Shown in pieces: positions 26,468 through 34,638 of a stretch of DNA of 64,000 bases (position 1 is its first letter; each line of letters opens with the position of its first letter). The DNA is from an uncultured Clostridia bacterium (GTDB lineage Bacteria; Bacillota; Clostridia; TANB77; UBA1234), in contig CAKPEV010000004.1 in the NCBI GenBank assembly GCA_934149405.1, positions 62,001-126,000 on the forward strand, in the 5' to 3' direction. Below the pieces are notes generated by a model. The model searched no databases and was not told the origin of the DNA. It worked only from the letters and a program-made list of their open reading frames with translations. Made by a program: the position numbers and the translations under genes.

Positions 26468-26854
26468 TTAATCTTTTTTAGTACTTCTTTTACTAGCACA
26501 AGTTTTTGTTGTCGCTTTTTTTGTAGTTGTTGCAACTTTCTTTGTATCATTTTTTACAAGGTTTACTTCTACACATGAATACGTTTCTCCAATTGCTGGC
26601 GTATACCAATAATCGTTTCCATTGTTGTTATCCCATTTTCCATTCGTATCTCTAAAGCAAAAACTTACACTTGTTACTGTTGATGGTACAGATATTTCTG
26701 TTTTATAGCAATTTTTTAATTTTCTCATTTTGCACTCAGAAATTTCAGTCCAATTCTCCGTGCCATAATGCAAATAAATTGGTGACCCCTCATCAGCAAG
26801 CCAACCGTTATATTTTAGTTCATATGTTTTTTCCGTATTTTTTTTAGCTACCAT
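26468..26854 (-). CDS. Small carbohydrate-binding module protein (CBM25/53-like) with basic tail
   Basis: A 128-residue protein without a signal peptide. Residues 10-100 form one beta-sandwich with the features of starch-binding modules of families 25/53: YLHYGTENW near the start, SFCFRDTNGKWDNNNGNDYWY in the middle (aromatic ligand platform), and a closing strand. The last 25 residues are rich in Lys and Thr. It is not attached to any catalytic domain. The likely ligand is glycogen or another alpha-glucan in the cytoplasm; this is inference, helped by the debranching enzyme gene elsewhere in the window. It has its own promoter and terminator. Confidence 0.7.
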   Translation of the reverse strand: MVAKKNTEKTYELKYNGWLADEGSPIYLHYGTENWTEISECKMRKLKNCYKTEISVPSTVTSVSFCFRDTNGKWDNNNGNDYWYTPAIGETYSCVEVNLVKNDTKKVATTTKKATTKTCASKRSTKKD

Positions 26855-26886
26855 TTTTCATATCTCCTTTGTACTAAATATAATTT

Positions 26887-26915
26887 ATTTTATCCTAACT
26901 TTTTTATGTTTGCAA
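26887..26915 (-). promoter_or_regulatory. Promoter of the carbohydrate-binding protein
   Basis: TTGCAA, a 17-base spacer and TAAAAT on the minus strand, 32 bases before the start. Confidence 0.55.
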
Positions 26916-26968
26916 CATATTTATACAGTTTTATTATCTTTTATTTTAAAGATATTTATTCATTTAAG

Positions 26969-26994
26969 CAAAAAAATAAGCACCTTACGTGCTA
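26969..26994 (-). terminator. Terminator after tRNA-Trp
   Basis: On the minus strand AGCAC-GTAAG-GTGCT is followed by TATTTTTTT. Confidence 0.75.
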
Positions 26995-27003
26995 ATCAAT
27001 TAC

Positions 27004-27077
27004 TGGCAGGGGTGGAAGGAATCGAACCCTCCTCTGGAGTTTTGGAGACTCTTATTCTACCGATGAACTACACCCCT
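27004..27077 (-). tRNA. tRNA-Trp (anticodon CCA)
   Basis: On the minus strand the acceptor arms AGGGGTG and CACCCCT pair. The D arm is GTTCATCGGTAGAA, the anticodon loop is CTCCAAA with anticodon CCA, the T arm GAGGGTTCGATTCCTTC is regular apart from its closing pair, and the terminal GCCA is encoded. Confidence 0.93.
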
Positions 27078-27093
27078 ATCCCTTACTTTTTTA

Positions 27094-27122
27094 AGTTTAT
27101 CATATGACTTTAATATTTGCAA
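27094..27122 (-). promoter_or_regulatory. Promoter of tRNA-Trp
   Basis: TTGCAA, a 17-base spacer and TAAACT on the minus strand, 17 bases before the tRNA. Confidence 0.5.
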
Positions 27123-27171
27123 CACTTTTTTAAGTATTTTTCACTGCATTTTTTATTCAAAATATAAAATT

Positions 27172-27471
27172 CTATTTTGCTCGTTCTATTCCTTCCACTA
27201 TATTCATTATGTCTCTTACAAATGCACCTATTACAGGCAAATTCATCATCACTAATTTTTGCAAAAAATATATTATGATTGCTCCAAGTAATGCAAAACC
27301 TATTGCTATTCCCACACCTTTAGCAATTCCAATAACAAAATATCTCCATAGTGTATTTTTAAATTTATATTTTATTTCATTGCTTTCAACTATCGTTTTG
27401 CCTTCTATTTTTCTTGCAATTTCATTAAGCTTTGCCTCTATTGATTTTAATCTCTTGTCAAAAATAAGCAT
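27172..27471 (-). CDS. DUF5665 domain-containing membrane protein
   Basis: A 99-residue protein with a charged N-terminal helix (about 1-30), a basic stretch and one long hydrophobic hairpin (about 45-85) containing IAKGVGIAIGFALLGAIIIYFLQ and NLPVIGAFV, the signature of DUF5665. Function unknown. The second ATG is preferred because GGAGGA lies six bases before it and overlaps the first. It follows the two-component cluster by 50 bases and may be cotranscribed. Confidence 0.75.
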   Translation of the reverse strand: MLIFDKRLKSIEAKLNEIARKIEGKTIVESNEIKYKFKNTLWRYFVIGIAKGVGIAIGFALLGAIIIYFLQKLVMMNLPVIGAFVRDIMNIVEGIERAK

Positions 27472-27521
27472 TGGCATTCCTCCATATGCTTATTATTGGC
27501 AATATTATTAAACTTTACACG

Positions 27522-28025
27522 CTAAATCTTACTAACATTTTGCAATATATTTTTCATTTCTATGATTACTTCATTTTGCTTTTCAATAATCAAGTCATAC
27601 TGATCCAATTGTTGCATACTTTTAGTTGATATCAGGTCCAAAATTTGCTCTATTTCTGATGATATTTTTTCTACATCTTCCTCTAGGGTCTTTTTTGAAT
27701 TTTGTAAAAAAGTCAATAATACTTTTAATTCTTCTATCGCCTCATCTGTTATTACCACAGCATCATTCGTTACAATGTCAATTTTTAGACTGTTAACTTT
27801 GTTTGCCGCTTTTACTATCTCTTCTTTTAGTTCTTCCTTTAAATCAGTTATTTCTTTGTTGTTTTTCTTTATTATATCAACTTTCGCACTTCTTGCTTGA
27901 AGTGTTTGTATTAACTCTTCCCATTTCATCTCTGGAATAGTTGTATCGCCTGTAGTCTCTGATGCCATTACGCCAGTATTAAATAGTGCAATAATTATTA
28001 TGGTTAATAAAATAATCCTTTTCAT
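27522..28025 (-). CDS. Secreted coiled-coil protein of unknown function
   Basis: I do not recognise this 167-residue protein. It has a clear signal peptide (about 1-21, ending VMAS) and the rest is almost entirely helical and charged, with long heptad-like stretches at about 45-85 and 100-165 (DLKEELKEEIVKAANKV, LEEDVEKISSEIEQILDLI). No cysteine or catalytic motif is seen. Its ATG overlaps the stop of the upstream 150-residue gene by four bases, so the two are coupled. It closes the operon headed by the response regulator, which suggests an envelope role tied to that signalling system. Confidence 0.7.
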   Translation of the reverse strand: MKRIILLTIIIIALFNTGVMASETTGDTTIPEMKWEELIQTLQARSAKVDIIKKNNKEITDLKEELKEEIVKAANKVNSLKIDIVTNDAVVITDEAIEELKVLLTFLQNSKKTLEEDVEKISSEIEQILDLISTKSMQQLDQYDLIIEKQNEVIIEMKNILQNVSKI

Positions 28026-28474
28026 TCTTGCACCTCGCTATCATCGGTTACTAATCTAGTTTCATCAACTATTTGAACACGATCAACAACTTCAAGTAAG
28101 TCCATCAGTGTCTTATCTAATTCTGTTAGAATTTCTCTTTTTTCCTTACTTGATATTTCATTTTCCGAAGTCATTATTAGTGGTGAATCATTTTTATCAG
28201 GTTTTTGGTTTTCTACCACATTGTTATCCCCACTTTCACTTTCTCCAGAAACGGGTGGTAATTCGACATCTCCACTCTTTTCACCGCTTAATATTTTGTC
28301 TATAATTTCTTTTGGATTATCGCCACTAGGACTACTTATACTTGTATCACCGCTATTATAGATAAATGTAGGAATAATATCTGTATCAGCATAATAATTC
28401 ATCATTACAATAACAAGTGCTATTATAAGCATAATTATCAACGTATTTATAATTATATTAAATTTTTTATTCAT
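28022..28474 (-). CDS. Single-span membrane protein of unknown function downstream of a two-component system
   Basis: A 150-residue protein not matched to any family I know. One membrane helix lies at about 7-27; the rest should be outside the cell. A low-complexity linker rich in Ser, Gly, Asp and Pro (about 40-100) is followed by a helical segment (about 108-140, KREILTELDKTLMDLLEVVD). The start follows GGAGGTG, 20 bases after the histidine kinase. The end overlaps the next gene by four bases. Confidence 0.7.
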   Translation of the reverse strand: MNKKFNIIINTLIIMLIIALVIVMMNYYADTDIIPTFIYNSGDTSISSPSGDNPKEIIDKILSGEKSGDVELPPVSGESESGDNNVVENQKPDKNDSPLIMTSENEISSKEKREILTELDKTLMDLLEVVDRVQIVDETRLVTDDSEVQE

Positions 28475-28495
28475 ATTTTCCTACACCTCCATCAT

Positions 28496-29887
28496 CTAAA
28501 ATATAATTGTTACTTTTGTACCTTTGCCAACAGCACTTTCTATTTCAACTTTACCGCCATGCATATCCACAATATTTTTTACGATATTTAATCCTAGACC
28601 TGCACCAGTTGTAGCATTTCCATAGTCGTTTGCTGTATAAAACTTATTGAATAAATACGATATCTTATCTTTTTGTATACCTATTCCTGTGTCTTTTACT
28701 ATTATTTTTGCCTTTTCTCCATCTTTTCCTATGGTTACTTTAATATAACCTTTTGTTGTGAATTTAACCGAATTATTTATTACATTTATTAATACTTGTC
28801 TTATTTTAGCCTTATCTGCACATACGACAACATCGTTTTCTTTTTCTTCTAAAATAAGTTTAAGATTTTTTTCTTTAACTAGTTCTTCCATTTCAACATA
28901 CACATCTTTTGCAAGTTCATTTAAACTAAATTTTTCTTTGTTTAAAGAAACACTACCAGACTCTAGTTTTGCAACATCTACTATATCTTTTGTTAAATCT
29001 TTTAGTCTGTTAGCTTCCTCGTATGCTATTGAAAGATATTTTTCTTCTTCATCCTTTGAAATTACACCATCTAATATTCCTTTTATAAAACCTATTATAG
29101 ATGTTAAAGGAGTACGAAGTTCATGCGATACGTTTGCAACAATCTCTTTTCTCATTTGCTCTGTAACAGCAAGTTCTTTTTTCATCTCATTGAAAGATTT
29201 TGCAAGCATACCAATTTCATCATTAGAATATATTTCTATGTCAGGAACGTCCTCACCTTTACCAATTCTCTTTGCACCTTCACTAATTTCTTTTATCGGC
29301 TCAGAAATTTTCACTGATATTCTTAATATTGCAAGCGTACCTATTAAAATTGTTATGACAACAACTGTCATTATAGTTTTTAATGCTGTCTTTAATAGGT
29401 TATTTATCTCATTAACTGGTGAAAATATCATAATTACACCACTTATCTTACCATCATATGTTAGTGGCATTCCTACATACGCAACTTCACTTTCTGAATT
29501 AAATGAAAAAGTTGCCATTCTTATTACTGTTTCACCTTTCATCGCACTTTGCATATCAGTTTTAATTTTCACATTCATTTCCATATCTTCATCATTAGCA
29601 CCTTTGTGCAAAATTGTTGCATCTGGATTTAATATATATATTTTTATGTTTGATATATAACCCATCGCGTTAATCCATGCTGTAAGCTCGGTCTTTGTAA
29701 TTTCATTGTTATAATATCTACCTACTAATGCATTAGTCTTAACGCCAGCATTTAGTAAATTTTCTTCAACCTGGTTTGTAAATTCTTTATAAAACAGACT
29801 GGTTGTAAAAAAAGATATTATCACTACAATTATCAAGAACAATGTGAGATATGTTGAAACTAACTTTAAATATATTCCTTTAAACAT
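28496..29887 (-). CDS. Membrane sensor histidine kinase
   Basis: A 463-residue kinase. Membrane helices lie at about 10-32 and 168-190, enclosing an extracytoplasmic sensor of about 135 residues that looks like a Cache/PAS fold. A HAMP domain is at about 190-245, the phosphoacceptor is His255 in NVSHELRTPL, the N box is around Asn371, and the G boxes are DTGIGIQ and GAGLGLNIV. It is of the OmpR-partner (PhoR/WalK-like) group. It starts eight bases after the response regulator gene. The signal sensed is unknown; the two envelope proteins downstream are candidate partners. Confidence 0.9.
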   Translation of the reverse strand: MFKGIYLKLVSTYLTLFLIIVVIISFFTTSLFYKEFTNQVEENLLNAGVKTNALVGRYYNNEITKTELTAWINAMGYISNIKIYILNPDATILHKGANDEDMEMNVKIKTDMQSAMKGETVIRMATFSFNSESEVAYVGMPLTYDGKISGVIMIFSPVNEINNLLKTALKTIMTVVVITILIGTLAILRISVKISEPIKEISEGAKRIGKGEDVPDIEIYSNDEIGMLAKSFNEMKKELAVTEQMRKEIVANVSHELRTPLTSIIGFIKGILDGVISKDEEEKYLSIAYEEANRLKDLTKDIVDVAKLESGSVSLNKEKFSLNELAKDVYVEMEELVKEKNLKLILEEKENDVVVCADKAKIRQVLINVINNSVKFTTKGYIKVTIGKDGEKAKIIVKDTGIGIQKDKISYLFNKFYTANDYGNATTGAGLGLNIVKNIVDMHGGKVEIESAVGKGTKVTIIF

Positions 29888-29895
29888 ATAATCTC

Positions 29896-30597
29896 CTATT
29901 TTACTTCAAATTTATAACCTACGTTCCATATTGTTTTTATTTCCCATTTGTTATTTTTGCTATATAATTTTTCTCTTACGCTTTTGATATGAACATCTAC
30001 AGTTCTTGTTCCTCCAAAATACTCATATCCCCATACTTTATCTAGTAATTGTTCTCTCGTAAAAACTTGATTTTTGTTTGTTAAAAAGAAATATAGAAGT
30101 TGAATTTCTTTTGGTTTCAAATCTGTTACTAATTTTCCATCCAACTTAACTTCATATTTTTCCATATTTATTGATATATTATCTACCACTATTTCATTAT
30201 TATCTGATTCATTAACATTTTCTGCTGTTTTTTCTTCTCTTCTAAGATGTGCATTTATCCTTGCGACAACTTCTACTGGCTCAAAAGGTTTTACTATGTA
30301 ATCATCCGCACCAATATTTAACCCTTGTACCTTATTTTCAGTTGTATCTAACGCAGTCAACATTATTATTGGGACATCTGAAAACTGTCTTATAAGCTTG
30401 CAAGCTTCCCAACCATTTATAACAGGCATCATTACGTCCAACACTATTATGTTTGGCTTTTCCTCTTTAGCTTTAGTTACAGCTTCGCTACCATCATAAG
30501 CAAATACAACATTAAATCCTTCTTTTACTAAGTATAATTTCAACAATTCACATATATTTTTATCATCATCTACAACTAAAACTTTTTTTATAGTAAT
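29896..30597 (-). CDS. OmpR-family response regulator
   Basis: Receiver domain at about 1-115 with the acid pocket VVDDD, phosphoacceptor Asp54 (IIVLDVMMP), Thr in MLTALD and Lys in VKPFEPVE, then a winged-helix DNA-binding domain at about 135-232 (GYEYFGGTRTVDVHIKSVREK). The start is unclear. The conserved part begins TIKKVLVVDDD. An ATG eight codons earlier lacks a ribosome site and lies just after a hairpin; AAAAAGG is best spaced for an ATT codon, the position used here, with GTG one codon before it as the alternative. It heads a run of four genes with the kinase and two envelope proteins. Confidence 0.88.
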   Translation of the reverse strand: MTIKKVLVVDDDKNICELLKLYLVKEGFNVVFAYDGSEAVTKAKEEKPNIIVLDVMMPVINGWEACKLIRQFSDVPIIMLTALDTTENKVQGLNIGADDYIVKPFEPVEVVARINAHLRREEKTAENVNESDNNEIVVDNISINMEKYEVKLDGKLVTDLKPKEIQLLYFFLTNKNQVFTREQLLDKVWGYEYFGGTRTVDVHIKSVREKLYSKNNKWEIKTIWNVGYKFEVK

Positions 30598-30843
30598 CAC
30601 ACCCTTTTTATTATTATGCATCGCATTAGGGGTGAACTAAAGCACCCCTTTAGCTTAGCATATTAACACAGTCTTTTCTAAAGAAAGACTGTTAAAAATA
30701 ATAATTTGGCAATCTACAAAGCAAACTATAACCAATATGAAAATGTTTTAAAAATAATGTGCGATGCTATTTCTAAAACAATCCCATTAAGCTATATCCT
30801 TAATATGATAAGAAAACATACTCTTCTTAGAGCAGGAAGAAAA
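30598..30843 (-). promoter_or_regulatory. Long structured leader of the two-component operon
   Basis: About 240 bases lie between the -10 box and the first conserved codon. Two hairpins occur near the 3' end on the minus strand: CAGTCTTTC/GAAAAGACTG-type arms (about 30669-30694) and AGGGGTG/CACCCCT (about 30628-30650), the second ending close to the ribosome site. I do not recognise a known riboswitch. A 64-codon plus-strand frame here has no ribosome site and is not called. Confidence 0.4.
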
Positions 30844-30872
30844 AGTATATTTAGCAAATCAAAAGATGTCAA
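30844..30872 (-). promoter_or_regulatory. Promoter of the two-component operon
   Basis: Perfect TTGACA, a 17-base spacer and TATACT on the minus strand. Confidence 0.75.
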
Positions 30873-30983
30873 TGTAAAATTCCAAATCATTATATTTTAG
30901 ATGGTTTTCCATCTCGCGTACTATATTATATTGTAGGTGTAAATAAGCTTTTAATAAAATGTAAATTATATGTAAAATTGCAA

Positions 30984-31025
30984 TAAAAAAGGGCTTCACA
31001 CCTTTTTTTCTGGTATGTGAAGTCC
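30984..31025 (-). terminator. Terminator overlapping the end of the P-loop/Asp23 gene
   Basis: GGACTTCACA and TGTGAAGCCC form a stem that contains the stop codon, followed by TTTTTT on the minus strand. Confidence 0.8.
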
Positions 31026-31832
31026 TTTTGCTGTTATTTGGATGTCTAACACATTTATCGCCGTTAATCTATCTATATCTTTTTTAGTTTTTGCTTTTAA
31101 CTGTTGCATTATATCCATTAAATTGTATCCATATTCAAGAGTTGTTTCTATATATATTACTAGACCGTCTGGATAAGTATCTATTTTTATTCTTTGTATT
31201 TTATATATTCCGTCTATGCCTTTGCTAGCATATTCTATTATTGACCTTAGAACATTATCTGATATTGTATAATTTCCTAAATAGCTAAATGTTGGCCTAA
31301 TTATGGATTTCTCAGTCATAAATGGAGTTGTTCCTTTGCCTTTCCACTTAAATATTTGAAGTGGATCAACAAGATAACCTGAAAAATCTTTTTTTATTTC
31401 GAATGTTGGTACAGGTATTACGTGTTTTCCCTCACCCATCCTAATACTTCTTGCCATCGCTATTTCTTGTGGTGTTGATACATCTTCAATGTATATTGTT
31501 TTTGATATTTCAGGTAGTCCAATATTTTTTACTATCTTTTGAACCATTTCATCAGAAGTACCAAGCACTAGTATACTCTTAGGTTTATTTTCTTCTATTG
31601 CTTTTCTCACTTCATCTACTTGACCAGGCATTGAAAACAATGCTCTTTTTACAGATTCAATTTTAGTATCAGCTTTTTTTGCAGATGTGCCAGCTATTAT
31701 TCGATTATCTTTTATTAGAATTGCATCATCAATTATGCATTCTATATCATTATCTTTTGCAACCATTTGGGCTCTATGACTTTTACCTGTGCCACTAGGA
31801 CCTACAAATGCAACTACTCTTATATCTTCCAA
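30996..31832 (-). CDS. P-loop ATPase fused to an Asp23/Gls24-like domain
   Basis: A two-part protein of 278 residues. The first half is a P-loop NTPase with Walker A GPSGTGKSH at residues 10-18, at the very N terminus. The C-terminal about 105 residues (from RPTFSYLGNYTISDNVLRSII to DIQITAKGL) match the Asp23/Gls24 envelope-stress fold. Similar unnamed proteins occur in other Clostridia, but their role is unknown to me. The start chosen is a TTG close behind GGCGGTGAG; longer in-frame ATG starts (24 and 17 codons earlier) have no ribosome site. It lies downstream of pnp and ends in a terminator. Confidence 0.7.
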   Translation of the reverse strand: MEDIRVVAFVGPSGTGKSHRAQMVAKDNDIECIIDDAILIKDNRIIAGTSAKKADTKIESVKRALFSMPGQVDEVRKAIEENKPKSILVLGTSDEMVQKIVKNIGLPEISKTIYIEDVSTPQEIAMARSIRMGEGKHVIPVPTFEIKKDFSGYLVDPLQIFKWKGKGTTPFMTEKSIIRPTFSYLGNYTISDNVLRSIIEYASKGIDGIYKIQRIKIDTYPDGLVIYIETTLEYGYNLMDIMQQLKAKTKKDIDRLTAINVLDIQITAKGLHIPEKKV

Positions 31833-31892
31833 AAAACTCACCGCCTTTGTCTTATGTCTGTTATTCAAGCTTTTGCTCGACATATAAAATTT

Positions 31893-31960
31893 AAAAAGGC
31901 ACACTAGGCAAAGGTTAAAGTGCTTCGTGTTTCAAGCATTTAAAAATTACCACATGTGCC
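31893..31960 (-). terminator. Possible terminator after pnp
   Basis: On the minus strand GGCACA, a long loop containing a small inner hairpin (GCTTGAAACACGAAGC), then TGTGCC and TTTTT. The stem is short for the size of the loop. Confidence 0.35.
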
Positions 31961-31969
31961 ATTTAGAAT

Positions 31970-34066
31970 TTATTCAACTATTCTCATCATGTTTACTCTA
32001 TTTTGTGAATCTATTTCTATAACCTTAACTTTTATAGGATCACCAACAGATACAACATCTTCAACCTTTTCAACTCTTTCTTTTGCAAGTTTTGAAATAT
32101 GAACCATACCTTCTTTTCCTGGTGCAACTTCAACAAAAGCACCAAAACTCATAATTCTAACTACTTTTCCTTCATATATTTTTCCAACTTCCAAATCCAT
32201 TGTAATCGCTTCGATTATTGATTTAGCTTTATTTGTCATTGTAGCATCGTTTCCAGCAATAAACACTTGACCATCATCGTTTATATCGATTTTAACGCCT
32301 GTATCTGCTATTATCTTATTTATTGTCTTTCCACCACTACCAATTACATCTTTTATTTTTTCTGGATCTATGCTCATTGTAATAATCTTTGGAGCATACT
32401 TTGAAAGTTCTTTTCTAGGCTCTGATATTACCTTTAACATAACTTCATTTAAAATATACATTCTTGCTTTTCTTGTTCTCTCGAATGCTTGTCTAATTAT
32501 GTCTTCTGTTAATCCATCTATTTTTATATCAACTTGAATTGCTGTGATACCATTTTTAGTACCAGCAACTTTAAAGTCCATATCACCAAAGAAGTCTTCA
32601 ATTCCTTGAATATCTGTCATTAAAACATATCTATTTCTATCATTTTCATCTGTAACAAGTCCTGATGAAATACCTGCAACTGGTTCTTTTATTGGAACAC
32701 CGGCAGCCATAAGTGCAAGTGTGCTTCCACATATACTACCTTGTGATGTAGAACCGTTTGAAGACAATACTTCTGATACAACTCTTATAGTGTATGGGAA
32801 CTCTTCTTGTGATGGTATAACTGGTGCTAATGCTCTTTCAGCAAGTGCTCCGTGACCAATTTCTCTTCTTCCTGGACCTCTAGAAGGTCTTGCTTCACCT
32901 ACACTATATGGTGGGAAGTTATAATGATGAATATATCTCTTTGACTCTTCTTCGTCTAATCCATCTAATTCTTGTTCATCTCCAATTGTTCCAAGAGTAG
33001 CAACTGATAAAACTTGAGTTTGTCCTCTTGAGAATAATGCACTGCCATGAGTTCTAGGTAATATATCTATCTCAGCAGACAATGGTCTTATATCATCTAA
33101 TGTTCTGCCATCAACTCTCTTGTGCTCTTCTAATATCATGTGTCTAACTGTCTTTTTCTCTAATTTATACATTGCATCGCCGATTGAACCTTTGTATTTT
33201 TCAAAGTTTTCTTCAGACATTTCATTTTGTAAAAATTCTTCAACTTCTTTTTGTAAGTTTGCTATGTTATTTTCTCTTGTCTCTTTGTCTGGCTCTTGAA
33301 GTGCGTTATACATCTTCTCTTTAGCATATTTTTCTACTATTTCATAAAAATCATGGTCAACCTCGCAAGATTCATATGTGAATTTTGGCTTACCAATCTC
33401 TTTTTGGATTCCTTCTATAAATTCTGCAATTTTTTTGATTTCTTCATGACCTTTCATGATTGCTTCTAGCATTAAATCATCTGGAATCTCATCAGCACCA
33501 GCCTCTATCATAGACACCTTTTCCTTGGTTCCCGCAACTGTTAGGTTTAATCTGTTTCTTTCTCTTTGCTCAAGTGTTGGATTTATAACGATTTTTCCAT
33601 CTACATAACCTACACTTACTGCTGCTGTTGGACCATTAAATGGTATATCTGATATTGAAAGTGCTGCAGATGTACCGATTTGAGCTGCAACTTCTGGTGA
33701 ACAATCTAAGTCAACGCAAAGTACCATTGCATTTACGCATACATCATTTCTTAAATCTTTTGGAAATAATGGTCTAATTGGTCTGTCTATTGCTCTAGAT
33801 ACAAGTATTGCCTTGTCTGATGGTTTTCCTTCTCTCTTTGTAAAACTACCTGGTATTTTGCCAGCTGCATACATTCTCTCTTCATAATCTACTGAAAGTG
33901 GGAAGAAATCAACTCCCTCTCTTGGTTCTTTAGATGCTGTTACATTTACTATTACTACTGTGTCGCCATATCTAACCAAAACGCTTCCATTAGCAAGTCC
34001 TGCCATTTTTCCTGTTTCAAGTGTTAGCATTCTTCCTGCAAGTTCCATAGAATAACTTTTAAACAT
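31970..34066 (-). CDS. pnp: Polyribonucleotide nucleotidyltransferase (PNPase)
   Basis: Phosphorolytic 3'-5' exoribonuclease of the RNA degradation machinery. The 698-residue product has the full layout: first RNase PH-like domain (about 5-140), helical linker, second RNase PH domain (about 310-540, with RTHGSALFSRGQTQ and the GDMDFKVAGT active-site block), a KH domain with IGSGGKTINKI near 560, and a C-terminal S1 domain (about 618-690). It lies directly after rpsO, the common bacterial order. The leader between them holds a long hairpin described separately. GGGAGGAG precedes the ATG. Confidence 0.96.
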   Translation of the reverse strand: MFKSYSMELAGRMLTLETGKMAGLANGSVLVRYGDTVVIVNVTASKEPREGVDFFPLSVDYEERMYAAGKIPGSFTKREGKPSDKAILVSRAIDRPIRPLFPKDLRNDVCVNAMVLCVDLDCSPEVAAQIGTSAALSISDIPFNGPTAAVSVGYVDGKIVINPTLEQRERNRLNLTVAGTKEKVSMIEAGADEIPDDLMLEAIMKGHEEIKKIAEFIEGIQKEIGKPKFTYESCEVDHDFYEIVEKYAKEKMYNALQEPDKETRENNIANLQKEVEEFLQNEMSEENFEKYKGSIGDAMYKLEKKTVRHMILEEHKRVDGRTLDDIRPLSAEIDILPRTHGSALFSRGQTQVLSVATLGTIGDEQELDGLDEEESKRYIHHYNFPPYSVGEARPSRGPGRREIGHGALAERALAPVIPSQEEFPYTIRVVSEVLSSNGSTSQGSICGSTLALMAAGVPIKEPVAGISSGLVTDENDRNRYVLMTDIQGIEDFFGDMDFKVAGTKNGITAIQVDIKIDGLTEDIIRQAFERTRKARMYILNEVMLKVISEPRKELSKYAPKIITMSIDPEKIKDVIGSGGKTINKIIADTGVKIDINDDGQVFIAGNDATMTNKAKSIIEAITMDLEVGKIYEGKVVRIMSFGAFVEVAPGKEGMVHISKLAKERVEKVEDVVSVGDPIKVKVIEIDSQNRVNMMRIVE

Positions 34067-34119
34067 TTTTTACTCCTCCCGAAAGCATCAATTGCTCTCT
34101 TTTTAATTTATTTTAACAT

Positions 34120-34198
34120 AAAGGAACTCTTATGTAGCTGTAATATCTACCATTTAGCTAAATAGCACATATTACACCTACATCACAAAAATTCCTTT
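34120..34198 (-). promoter_or_regulatory. Long imperfect hairpin in the rpsO-pnp intergenic leader
   Basis: Arms AAAGGAA/TTCCTTT, ATGTAG/CTACAT and TGTAATAT/ATATTACA stack in register with one C-C mismatch and one asymmetric internal loop; the apex holds the 12-base palindrome ATTTAGCTAAAT. There is no strong T tract after it, so it is better read as an RNA processing or control structure than a terminator. Confidence 0.65.
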
Positions 34199-34228
34199 TG
34201 GTGTTAACCATATTATACAAAAAAATTG

Positions 34229-34262
34229 GGGATAAATATACTTTATAATATATTTATCCCCT
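34229..34262 (-). terminator. Terminator-like hairpin after rpsO
   Basis: GGGGATAAATATA and TATATTTATCCCC form a 13-base stem six bases past the stop codon. On the minus strand it is followed by an A/T-rich tail, so part of the transcription may stop before pnp. Confidence 0.7.
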
Positions 34263-34267
34263 TTTAA

Positions 34268-34522
34268 TTACTTTCTTAAACCTAGTTTTTCAACTATAGT
34301 ACGATATCTTTCAATATCAATTTTTTCTAAGTATTTAAGTAATCCTCTTCTTTGTCCAACCATTTTTAATAAACCTCTTCTTGAGTGATCATCTTTTTGA
34401 TGAACTTTTAAGTGATCTGTTAAATGATTGATTCTTTCTGTTAATAAAGCAATTTGCACTTCTGGTGAACCTGTGTCTCCATCATGTGTTTGATATGCTT
34501 TAATGATTTCGCTTTTTTCCAT
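34268..34522 (-). CDS. rpsO: 30S ribosomal protein S15
   Basis: Binds the central domain of 16S rRNA early in small-subunit assembly. The family core is clear: THDGDTGSPEVQIALLTERI, LTDHLKVHQKDDHSRRGLL and GQRRGLLKYL. At 84 residues it is about four or five shorter than the usual 88-89. GGAGGAATAAAAC precedes the ATG. A promoter lies about 85 bases upstream, and pnp follows. Confidence 0.96.
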   Translation of the reverse strand: MEKSEIIKAYQTHDGDTGSPEVQIALLTERINHLTDHLKVHQKDDHSRRGLLKMVGQRRGLLKYLEKIDIERYRTIVEKLGLRK

Positions 34523-34609
34523 GTTTTATTCCTCCATTTCCATTAAAATCGCCTCTAACTTAGAATAAGTGGAGATAATTAACCTAAATCCAAGTCAAGG
34601 TTCGCGTTT

Positions 34610-34638
34610 ATTATATAACATTTATTTCTAAAAAGCAA
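34610..34638 (-). promoter_or_regulatory. Promoter of rpsO, overlapping the preceding terminator
   Basis: TTGCTT, a 17-base spacer and TATAAT on the minus strand. The -35 box is the 3' arm of the terminator hairpin of the gene upstream. Confidence 0.65.

Noticed and set aside
30706..30900. 64-codon plus-strand frame in the two-component leader
   Set aside because: It starts at TTG without a ribosome site and is antisense to a leader that has its own clear promoter.
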